In this document: in pieces, positions 52,757 to 59,367 of the stretch
Position numbering within the stretch: position 1 is the first letter of the stretch
Layout of the letters: each line of letters begins with the position of its first letter
NCBI RefSeq assembly: GCF_018130955.1
Contig: NZ_JAFCJM010000041.1
Coordinates: forward strand, 1-59,367
Source: Bradyrhizobium liaoningense
GTDB taxonomy: Bacteria > Pseudomonadota > Alphaproteobacteria > Rhizobiales > Xanthobacteraceae
Direction of reading: 5' to 3'
Length of the DNA stretch: 59,367 nucleotides
Position numbers and translations under genes: made by a program
Notes under the pieces: model-generated
What the model saw: only the letters and a program-made list of their open reading frames with translations
What the model was told of the DNA's origin: nothing
The model's database searches: none

Positions 52757-53926
52757 ATGGAAATCTTGCTCGTATTGACCTACGCCGCACTCTGCTATGC
52801 CATCTTCAAGATTTTCAGAATTCCGGTCAATCAATGGACGCTGGTGACGGCAGTGCTTGGCGGCGCCGTTGGCCTTTCGCTGCTGTTCATAACGATGGCC
52901 TACAATCACCCGTTTTCAACCAATGCGCGCATCTATTTCGCGGTCACCCCGGTGCTCCCCGCGGTGAAGGGTCGCGTGGTCGAGGTGCCGGTTGAGGACC
53001 GTACCAACCAGCACCTCGAAGCCGGAGAAGTTCTCTTCAAGATCGATCCCAAGCCTTACGAATATATCGTCGCGGAAAAGCGGGCGGGGCTGGCAGACGC
53101 GGAGGCCAACGTCGCCCAGCTCAAGGCGTCAGTTGATCAGGCCTCGGCGGCGACCGCAAAGGCGAAGGCCCAACTGCTGCTCGCGCAGGAAAACTACGAC
53201 AGTCAGTCGACGCTGTTCCAGAAAAACGTTGTGGCGAAGGCAACACTCGACACCGCAACGCGTAACTTCGATGCAGCAAAGCAGACGGTCGCCGAAGTCG
53301 CCGCTGCCGAAGATCGTGCCCGGCAAGCATATGGCGCGATGGTTGATGGTGAACACTCGGCCATCGTGCGTCTGCGCAACGAGCTTGCGGATGCGCAATA
53401 CGATCTGGACCAGACCGTTGTTCGAGCCCCCGCAGGCGGCTTTGTCACCGAACTGGCCCTGCGGCCGGGCGTGTATGTGGTCCCGGCGCCCTTCCGTCCG
53501 GCCATGGTTTTCGTCAACGACAGCCAAAGGGACCGGGCTTTGGTAGCGGCGTTCCAGCAGAACGCCCTGCAGCGCGTTCGGCCCGGCAATGAAGCCGAAG
53601 TTCTGTTCAAGGGCATACCGGGTCGCGTCTTCAAGGCCAAGGTTCGCCTCTTGATTGATGCGATTGCTTCAGGCCAGCTTCAAACCACGGGCACGCTGGT
53701 GAATGTCGAGGGGCCGCCGACCGGAGACCGGGCTCTGGCCGTCCTTGACCTCGTCGATGACGTGTCCGGTTACCAGGTGCCGCTCGGTTCGGAAGGCGAA
53801 GCTGCCATCTACACCGAGCATTTTCACGAGCTTTCGTTGTTGCGGAAAATCCTTCTGCGCATGCGCAGCTGGCAGAACTATGTCTTCCTTGAGGGCCACC
53901 ATGGAGGGGGTGGTGGCCACCACTAG
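52757..53926 (+). CDS. HlyD-family membrane protein (YiaV/YibH-like)
   Basis: 389 aa. Two N-terminal hydrophobic helices (1-20 and about 32-52), then a lipoyl-like domain starting RIYFAVTPVLPAVKGRVVEVPV. A coiled-coil hairpin (about 115-225) and a second lipoyl half (VRAPAGGFVTELALRPGVYV) follow, then the beta-barrel domain. It acts as a membrane-fusion type adaptor. An outer-membrane or ATPase/pump partner is not encoded here. It ends with a His-rich tail, EGHHGGGGGHH. It follows DUF3302 as in yiaWV. Confidence 0.88.
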   Translation: MEILLVLTYAALCYAIFKIFRIPVNQWTLVTAVLGGAVGLSLLFITMAYNHPFSTNARIYFAVTPVLPAVKGRVVEVPVEDRTNQHLEAGEVLFKIDPKPYEYIVAEKRAGLADAEANVAQLKASVDQASAATAKAKAQLLLAQENYDSQSTLFQKNVVAKATLDTATRNFDAAKQTVAEVAAAEDRARQAYGAMVDGEHSAIVRLRNELADAQYDLDQTVVRAPAGGFVTELALRPGVYVVPAPFRPAMVFVNDSQRDRALVAAFQQNALQRVRPGNEAEVLFKGIPGRVFKAKVRLLIDAIASGQLQTTGTLVNVEGPPTGDRALAVLDLVDDVSGYQVPLGSEGEAAIYTEHFHELSLLRKILLRMRSWQNYVFLEGHHGGGGGHH

Positions 53927-53935
53927 TGGCCACCA
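53911..53935. repeat. Inverted repeat overlapping the stop of the HlyD gene
   Basis: TGGTGGCCAC and GTGGCCACCA form a 10-bp perfect stem around CACTA. The stop codon TAG (53924-53926) lies in the loop and right arm. It could act as a transcript-end hairpin; no T-tract follows. Confidence 0.7.
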
Positions 53936-54027
53936 TCCTTGAGCTTCAGTGTCGGCAAACGAGGGATGGGAACGCAGTCGTTTTCCGCTATCAGAAGCGG
54001 TCCGGCTTCGCTGGTTTTGAAGCCCAC

Positions 54028-54474
54028 TCACGCATCGAGCCTCCTCTGCTCCGAGTTGAGCCACCTTCGAGCCAGCCTGTTTGCCAATCCGCGGATCAGG
54101 AAATAGGTCGGCAGCGCCAGCGTGGCAGCAACGATCAGGACTTGACCCGGATAAATCCAGCGAAAGACGATAATCTCGTAGACCAGATCTATAACAACGG
54201 CTGCAGCAAAGAGCCGGCCCACGTCCCTCCAGCCCTTCCGTATCAGTTCACGCCGATGAACCGGATCGGTTGTTGTGACGACGGTCCATCCGTAAGCGGG
54301 CCGACCCGCCCGAGAGTCCTTCACTCCAGAGCGGATCGCGAGACAGGCAGCCACGATCGGTTGAATGACGATGCGAAATGCCAATGGGCCGTGTTCGCGG
54401 CCGATCAGCATGCCCCATTCCCGGGACAACTGGTCTCCGATCACGTGCTTTGCGGCCTCGACGAATTCCGCCAT
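54028..54474 (-). CDS. Hypothetical two-helix membrane protein
   Basis: 148 aa. N-terminal amphipathic part MAEFVEAAKHVIGDQLSREWG. A first membrane-like segment lies at LAFRIVIQPIVAACLAIRSG, then VGRLFAAAVVIDLVYEIIVF and QVLIVAATLALPTYFLIRGLA, giving about three hydrophobic helices. C-terminal basic tail (RLARRWLNSEQRR). Family not recognised. It is convergent with the HlyD gene. Confidence 0.65.
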   Translation of the reverse strand: MAEFVEAAKHVIGDQLSREWGMLIGREHGPLAFRIVIQPIVAACLAIRSGVKDSRAGRPAYGWTVVTTTDPVHRRELIRKGWRDVGRLFAAAVVIDLVYEIIVFRWIYPGQVLIVAATLALPTYFLIRGLANRLARRWLNSEQRRLDA

Positions 54475-54714
54475 GGCTCAATTCCTCGGCCAGGATTGAC
54501 ACGCCGAGATTGCCGGCCTGAAGCCCTGAACCACGCAGAGCTTCAGCGCCGACCCTGCCCGGATGGAATGGAACGAGCGGCCGACTCTCTGATCTGTCTC
54601 AATGGTCAGCGTGGCTCACCCATAGGCGGATCGCGGTCCAACTCCGACCGTTGTTCGATCTGCCTTTCCTCGGAAACTTTTCACGGCGTTCATCACGCCA
54701 TGGACGCGAGAACG

Positions 54715-55092
54715 CTATTTGATCGTCGCGTGCACGGTAATGACCGACGTCCCAGAGGTCGTCGGCCCCTGCCCCGTCGCTTTGATGGCAAACATATCGC
54801 TTCCCACATATTTTGCCTTCGCCCTGTATTCGTAACTCGTTGGGTTGAGCTTCTTCAACTTGCCGTGTGTCGGCTTTTGTAGAATGTCCGAGCTCTTCAC
54901 CGTGCCACGCATGGGGATCGGAAACAGGCAACTGCCCCCTGATGCGACGCTAATGTCGCCGGTCGAATTCTCACCCCAATCCGCCAGTCCCACCAGCTTT
55001 GGACACTCAGGAGCGGCAAGTGCTGAAGACGCCGACATCAAGCTTGTTGCTCCGGCTATAAGCGCGAAACCAGCGACTTTGGACAATTGCAT
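54715..55092 (-). CDS. Small exported protein, unknown
   Basis: 125 aa from ATG 55092, with GAGGA six bases before it. Signal peptide 1-26 (ASSALAA). The mature protein starts PECPKLVGLADWGENSTG and is strand-rich (GGSCLFPIPMRGTVKSSDILQKPTHGKLKKL; SYEYRAKAKYVGSDMFAIKAT). It resembles beta-sandwich (Ig-like or cadherin-like) proteins ending TSVITVHATIK. Two Cys may form a disulfide. Role unknown. Confidence 0.68.
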   Translation of the reverse strand: MQLSKVAGFALIAGATSLMSASSALAAPECPKLVGLADWGENSTGDISVASGGSCLFPIPMRGTVKSSDILQKPTHGKLKKLNPTSYEYRAKAKYVGSDMFAIKATGQGPTTSGTSVITVHATIK

Positions 55093-55225
55093 AGTAATCC
55101 TCGCTTTCATGCAAAGACTGTCCAGACCGTTATCGTCGTCGCAGCGGTTTGTGCTTTGGCGCGCGGGTCCGGCCGGGCGAACGACTGTGCCGCCACATCT
55201 TGCGGACGGCGTTTGCTCGCCATTT

Positions 55226-56089
55226 TCACGAACTCAGAAACGATGCGATCCGAGCCGATCTTGCGATCGCGTCGCCCAGGTCGCCGAAGCCAGACGGATC
55301 GCGAGGCACGACCGCCAGGCCGACACCATCGAAATCAGTCCGGCGCGGTGCCCACACCTCTCGGGTCTCGATGATATAAACACCATAAGCGACCCTGAGT
55401 TCAGTCAACCCGCCCGAAACAAGCTCCTGTTGCATCGAGTAAGCTGCAAGCGCTGCGTTCGTCGCGATCGACGCCTCGATCAATGCTTGCCGGTATCCCG
55501 GACGCTGCGCCGCGTCAGGGCCAAACATGGCCATTAGTTTATTGGCGGAGGCATGCACGACGAGAAGCGCGCGATCGAGAATACTCCTGAGCCCATGTTT
55601 GGCGGCAAGGGCGAGATACTTGCTCGGGTTCAGGAAAATATCGACAGCCGCGGTCAGGGCTCCACACCCGCTATGCCCGAGGACAACGACGAGCTTCAGA
55701 GTGCCGCCCAGATTTTCAATCGCATATTTGACGCTGCCAAGAACATCTATTCCAAGGCCGTTACCGGCCACCCTGACGACGAAGAGGTCGTTCGGCCCCT
55801 CATTGAAAATCAGCTCGATCGGCACGCGGGCGTCGGAGCAGCCAAGCACAGCGGCGAACGGACGCTGCTTGACCGATCTGGCGCCATCCGATGTGAGACC
55901 GAGGTCGCGCGGATCGACCGGGATGATCTGTTGAATGACGCCTGTGTCATCGTTGATGTGATCAAGAAGCGCAGAAAAACCCCTGTTGCCGTTATTCAGC
56001 CTGAGAAGAGCTGCGCTGCTGTCAAACGGCATTGGTTTCGCAGAAATGTCATGCGCAGCATAGCGATATACGATATCGACCGCTGTCAT
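55226..56089 (-). CDS. Beta-type carbonic anhydrase
   Basis: 287 aa from ATG 56089 (GGAGATCAA upstream). The zinc site is complete: Cys84-x-Asp86-x-Arg88 in GCSDARVPIELIF, and His139-x2-Cys142 in VVVLGHSGCGALTAAV. FVVRVAGN precedes the second half as in the family. It interconverts CO2 and bicarbonate. Longer than minimal beta-carbonic anhydrases, with about 75 residues before the zinc block. No signal peptide, so probably cytosolic. Divergent from kup. Confidence 0.9.
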   Translation of the reverse strand: MTAVDIVYRYAAHDISAKPMPFDSSAALLRLNNGNRGFSALLDHINDDTGVIQQIIPVDPRDLGLTSDGARSVKQRPFAAVLGCSDARVPIELIFNEGPNDLFVVRVAGNGLGIDVLGSVKYAIENLGGTLKLVVVLGHSGCGALTAAVDIFLNPSKYLALAAKHGLRSILDRALLVVHASANKLMAMFGPDAAQRPGYRQALIEASIATNAALAAYSMQQELVSGGLTELRVAYGVYIIETREVWAPRRTDFDGVGLAVVPRDPSGFGDLGDAIARSARIASFLSS

Positions 56090-56263
56090 ATTGATCTCCG
56101 CTGATCGGATCGAGAATTCGTGCTCGCAACAAGCAAGTTCGGAATCTTCGGCAAACCCAAACGGCCGCCATCGCTTGGGTTCGCCCGGCGATGCTCCATG
56201 CAATGCCAACGGCGCTAAGTTCGTCTCCATCGAATTTGAGAAGCCGCCCTCGGGCGGCTTTCC

Positions 56264-56277
56264 TTGATCTGGATCAA
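56264..56277. promoter_or_regulatory. FixK/FNR box upstream of kup
   Basis: TTGATCTGGATCAA is a perfect FixK2/FNR palindrome centred about 118 bases before the kup ATG and about 180 bases before the carbonic anhydrase start. A GCCGCCC/GGGCGGC hairpin lies immediately left of it (56243-56259). Confidence 0.85.
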
Positions 56278-56388
56278 AGTGTCGGCCCGAGTATCAAGGA
56301 CAAGTCGCAAGCCTAAAGTGCCTTGCTCTCATCGACATCCACCCCGGGATCATCACCCGGCCAGGCTCGAGAGGACTGAGCGGGTACC

Positions 56389-58284
56389 ATGTCTGACAAA
56401 GCAGCCGTGATCCCGCATTCCGCCGTAGGGCATCCAAACCTGCCAGCACTGGGCCTGATTGCCCTTGGCGTTGTGTTCGGCGACATCGGCACCAGTCCAC
56501 TCTATACGCTGAAGACCGTGCTGGACGTCACCGGCGGTACTCATTCAGAACCGGCAGCAATTCTCGGCGCGTTATCGCTCATCCTCTGGACACTCATCAT
56601 CGTCACCTCGCTGAAGTATGTCACCATCGCCCTGCGTATCGACAATGGCGGCGAAGGCGGCATTCTGGCGCTTACGGCACTTCTTCGCCAAATGCACGGG
56701 CGACAACCTTTCATCCTGGTCCTCGGTTTGTGCGGCGCTGCTCTGGTGTATGGCGATGCTGCGATCACGCCAGCAATCTCGGTCATGTCGGCACTGGAGG
56801 GCTTGAACATCGTAGCACCTCACCTTGAGCGCTACGTGCTTCCAACAACGGTAGTGATCCTCATCGCATTGTTCGCCGTGCAGCACCATGGCACTGCGCG
56901 CATTGGCCGGTTGTTGGGGCCCATCATGTTGATCTGGTTCGCGACCATTTCGCTGCTGGGAGTGTGGGGGATCTCACAGCATCCGGCCGTCTTGTGGTCA
57001 CTGAACCCGGTAGTGGGCCTGCGTTACCTGTTTTCAGGTGGAGGCCTCACGACCCTGCTGGTCGTCGGCGGCGTGTTTCTTTGCGTCACCGGCGCGGAGG
57101 CGCTGTATGCCGACCTGGGTCATTTTGGCCGCGCTCCGATACGGCTGGCCTGGTCCGCTCTGGTTTTTCCGGCCCTGGTCCTGAATTATGCGGGACAGGC
57201 AGCCTACGCGCTGAGCGGCGCACAGTTCGAGGGAAACATTTTCTACCACCTCTGCCCCGCGCCGCTGCTGCTGCCGCTCGTGATCCTTGCCACGCTTGCA
57301 ACGATCATCGCCAGCCAGGCCGTCATCACGGGCGCCTTCTCGATGACACGCCAGGCGATCCAGCTCGGGCTGCTGCCGCGGCTGCACATCACCCAGACCT
57401 CGGCCGAGGGCTACGGGCAAATCTACTTGCCCGCCGTGAACTACCTGCTCATGCTGGTCACGCTGACCCTCGCCATCGGCTTTGGCAGCTCAAGCAAACT
57501 CGCCGCCGCCTATGGGATCGCAGTCTCGGCGACCATGCTGGCCACGACCATTCTCTTGTCCATGGCGATGCGCGATATCTGGCGTTGGCCACTGCCGGCC
57601 GTGATCGTGATTGGCATCGCTTTTGCCATTTTAGATGTAGGCTTCTTGTCCGCAAACATGATGAAAGTCGCCCAGGGCGGATGGGTGCCGCTGCTGCTCG
57701 GTGCCTTGATCTGCTACGTGATGCTGGTCTGGCAAACGGGGATCGCGGCCGTGCAAAGACAAGTGGACGAAATGCAGATCCCCATCGGTGACATCACAGC
57801 ACAGCTCGCGAGCGGCAGTATTCCTCGCGTGGCTGGCACCGCGGTATTCGTGGCACGCCTGACACGGGACGTTCCGCCTATCGTGGTCTGGCACCTCAGG
57901 CACGTTGGATCGCTCCACGGATCGATCGTGATTGCCAACGTTGTCACGGAGTTGATCCCCTACGTGGCGGACGAGAACAGAACGGAGGTGCGCGAGATCG
58001 CGCCGCAAGTCTGGCGGGTCCACGCTCACTATGGCTTTATGGAGCAGCCCGATCTCCCAGCCTTGCTGGGACGGGCCCACGCGAGGGGCTACCCGGTCGA
58101 TCCCTCCAACGTAACCTATTTCGTCGGGCGCTCGACGATCACGGCACGCGAGGATGGCAAAGGGCTGCCGCGCCCGGTCGGAAGCACCTTCGCGTTCCTG
58201 CTGCAAAATTCGAGCGAGGCTGTCGAATATCTCCAGCTGCCGAGGGACCAGGTTGTCGAGATAGGTCGGCAATTTGCTATCTGA
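56389..58284 (+). CDS. kup: Potassium uptake transporter Kup
   Basis: 631 aa KUP/HAK/KT K+/H+ symporter. The N-terminal signature is LALGVVFGDIGTSPLYTLKTVL, with RIDNGGEGGILALTALL in helix 2. About twelve helices (to residue ~440) are followed by a cytoplasmic tail with the HYGFMEQPDLPALL block. AGGACTG lies upstream of the ATG. K+ uptake function is well established for the family. It is behind a perfect FixK box, suggesting induction at low oxygen. Confidence 0.95.
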   Translation: MSDKAAVIPHSAVGHPNLPALGLIALGVVFGDIGTSPLYTLKTVLDVTGGTHSEPAAILGALSLILWTLIIVTSLKYVTIALRIDNGGEGGILALTALLRQMHGRQPFILVLGLCGAALVYGDAAITPAISVMSALEGLNIVAPHLERYVLPTTVVILIALFAVQHHGTARIGRLLGPIMLIWFATISLLGVWGISQHPAVLWSLNPVVGLRYLFSGGGLTTLLVVGGVFLCVTGAEALYADLGHFGRAPIRLAWSALVFPALVLNYAGQAAYALSGAQFEGNIFYHLCPAPLLLPLVILATLATIIASQAVITGAFSMTRQAIQLGLLPRLHITQTSAEGYGQIYLPAVNYLLMLVTLTLAIGFGSSSKLAAAYGIAVSATMLATTILLSMAMRDIWRWPLPAVIVIGIAFAILDVGFLSANMMKVAQGGWVPLLLGALICYVMLVWQTGIAAVQRQVDEMQIPIGDITAQLASGSIPRVAGTAVFVARLTRDVPPIVVWHLRHVGSLHGSIVIANVVTELIPYVADENRTEVREIAPQVWRVHAHYGFMEQPDLPALLGRAHARGYPVDPSNVTYFVGRSTITAREDGKGLPRPVGSTFAFLLQNSSEAVEYLQLPRDQVVEIGRQFAI

Positions 58285-58446
58285 TCCCGGCATGCGGGAG
58301 ATCAAAGAGTTGCGGCAGACGACAAACGCGCATATCGGCTCGTTCCGTACGGACACGCGCGGCTGGATAAAACGAATTTGCGGGAACAGGGTCTTCAATG
58401 CACCAGTGTTTCTGCCCTATCCAGAGCGCGGTGATCCGCTGAAGGC

Positions 58447-58460
58447 TTGATCTGGCGCAA
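58447..58460. promoter_or_regulatory. FixK-like box upstream of the Tyr/Gly-rich protein
   Basis: TTGATCTGGCGCAA fits the FixK2 form TTG(A/C)-N6-(T/G)CAA, with a perfect left half. Its centre is 65 bases before the ATG, compatible with activation from about -40. Confidence 0.55.
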
Positions 58461-58518
58461 TGCGTCCATCAGCGACGGCCTATTTTTGATTTTGGGGCAG
58501 GCGCAGTGGAGAACATCC

Positions 58519-59115
58519 ATGAAGCAGATGAGCCTCAGCAAGGTTGCAATTGCGACCTCGACTTTCGCGTTCGCGACGCTGCTCTCCTTTGACTGGTGTG
58601 AGCAACGCGGAGTCTCATTGTCAGTCGAGAGTGCCCAGGCGAGGATCGGTCGCCCGTTGACCCCCCTGAGCGTTGCGGGCGTTGCTCGTCGACAGAGCCG
58701 GCGGGCGGCGTATGGGTATGGGGTCGTCGGCGCCGGCCTCGGCGCTGCCGCGATCGGTACAGCCGCCGCAGTCGGTGCCGCCACCTCACCTTATGGGTAC
58801 TATCGTGGCGGCCCCCACGTAGACACTGCTTGGGGTTACCCTGGCAATTATTATAGCAGCTATGGCTACCCTGGCGGCTACTACTACGGCGGCACTTATG
58901 CCGCTGGCGGTTACCCTGTTGGCTATTACGGCGGCGGCTACGCCAACCGCAGCTACGTCACCGGACGACCAACGCTGTTTCCGCGCTACTACGGCGACGC
59001 TTATGCCGCTGGCGGTTACCCTGCTGGCTATTACGGCGGCGGCTACGCCAACCGCAGCTACGTCACCGGACGGCCAACGCTGTTTCCGCGCTACTACGGC
59101 GGCTGGAACTGGTGA
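58519..59115 (+). CDS. Exported Tyr/Gly-rich repeat protein
   Basis: 198 aa. Signal/anchor about 1-30 (KVAIATSTFAFATLL). A basic segment RRQSRRAAYGYG is followed by a Gly/Ala-rich hydrophobic stretch (about 75-100) and then a low-complexity region of YGYPGGYYYGG type. It ends in two near-identical 35-residue repeats containing YYGGGYANRSYVTGRPTLF. ATG 58519 is preferred over 58447. Tyr/Gly-rich exported repeats suggest a surface or wall-associated role; no family recognised. Confidence 0.75.
   Translation: MKQMSLSKVAIATSTFAFATLLSFDWCEQRGVSLSVESAQARIGRPLTPLSVAGVARRQSRRAAYGYGVVGAGLGAAAIGTAAAVGAATSPYGYYRGGPHVDTAWGYPGNYYSSYGYPGGYYYGGTYAAGGYPVGYYGGGYANRSYVTGRPTLFPRYYGDAYAAGGYPAGYYGGGYANRSYVTGRPTLFPRYYGGWNW
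58895..59100. repeat. Two-copy 105-bp tandem repeat within the Tyr/Gly-rich gene
   Basis: Copy 1 starts at 58895 and copy 2 at 59000 (CTTATGCCGCTGGCGGTTAC at each start). Copies are nearly identical at the DNA level, in frame (35 codons), which points to recent duplication. Confidence 0.88.
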
Positions 59116-59367
59116 AACGAAGGCCTTGCGTTCAGAAGTGGTCAGCTACCACGCGGGTGGCCGTGCTGGTGAAAGCAGCGTGAGATCGATCTGATCAAGA
59201 GCAACTTCTGGACCGCATGATTTTAGTTGTGGCCCAGCGATCCGTCTCGCTGGGCTTGCGAGCAACCTGTGTACGAACGACTTCCGCTCTTGGCCGATTT
59301 TGTTGCAGAACTGTCTTGAGGAGCCGAGCGAACCGTGATTCCGTCGAGGTGAAGCGGCCATCGACGG
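59116..59367. other. Right-end spacer
   Basis: 252 bases without a supported gene. It contains one hairpin (GCCCAGCG/CGCTGGGC, 59232-59255) with no T-tract. No gene is supported to the window edge. Confidence 0.6.

Overview
The window looks like a chromosomal stretch of a Bradyrhizobium-type alphaproteobacterium (Rhizobiales). The grounds are high GC with strong third-position G/C, a serC-serA pair with a candidate serC RNA leader, a napEDABC operon behind a perfect FixK/FNR box, AT-poor intergenic spacers full of the palindromes typical of Rhizobiales, and several small conserved hypothetical proteins. No rRNA, tRNA or CRISPR array was seen.

Layout. 1-145: start of an IS481-type transposase running off the left edge. 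260-3672: an Fsr-like efflux pump and two outer-membrane beta-barrel proteins. 3825-5255: a GST, a GNAT acetyltransferase and a small protein. 5281-8266: serine biosynthesis (RNA leader, serC, serA). 8513-13526: a thiolase, an AraC regulator divergent from an atypical FixJ-like regulator, and a DUF4139 protein, followed by a relic of an ABC ATPase. 14108-20062 (minus): dehydrogenase, sugar-type ABC importer without its ATPase, and a phytase-like esterase. 20307-28300: chemoreceptor, TctC-type binding protein, two paralogous EamA transporters around a DUF1330 gene, and an MgtA-type ATPase. 28661-31601: purA and a proline-rich membrane protein. 31706-36290: two convergent paralogous histidine kinases with binding-protein-like sensor domains, flanking two tiny secreted four-cysteine proteins. 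36460-42746: small membrane proteins, msrB/msrA, a secreted TPR-caspase protein and a RecD-like helicase. 42845-47005 (minus): napEDABC. 47288-50974: LLM oxidoreductase, an orphan binding protein and unknown genes. 51106-59115: LuxR regulator, DUF3302/HlyD pair, small membrane and secreted proteins, beta-carbonic anhydrase, Kup potassium transporter and a Tyr/Gly-rich repeat protein.

Themes. (1) Oxygen control: four sites fit the FixK2/FNR consensus, ahead of nap, the DUF3302-HlyD pair, kup and the Tyr/Gly-rich protein. Three lie in the last 7.3 kb, which suggests a micro-oxic envelope and ion-transport island. (2) The mirror-image kinase/cysteine-protein module at 31.7-36.3 kb is the best candidate for an undescribed signalling system. 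(3) Envelope redox maintenance: an exported MsrA, a cytosolic MsrB and periplasmic nitrate reduction lie within 10 kb. Functions were read from the translated sequences by motif recognition; no database search was run.
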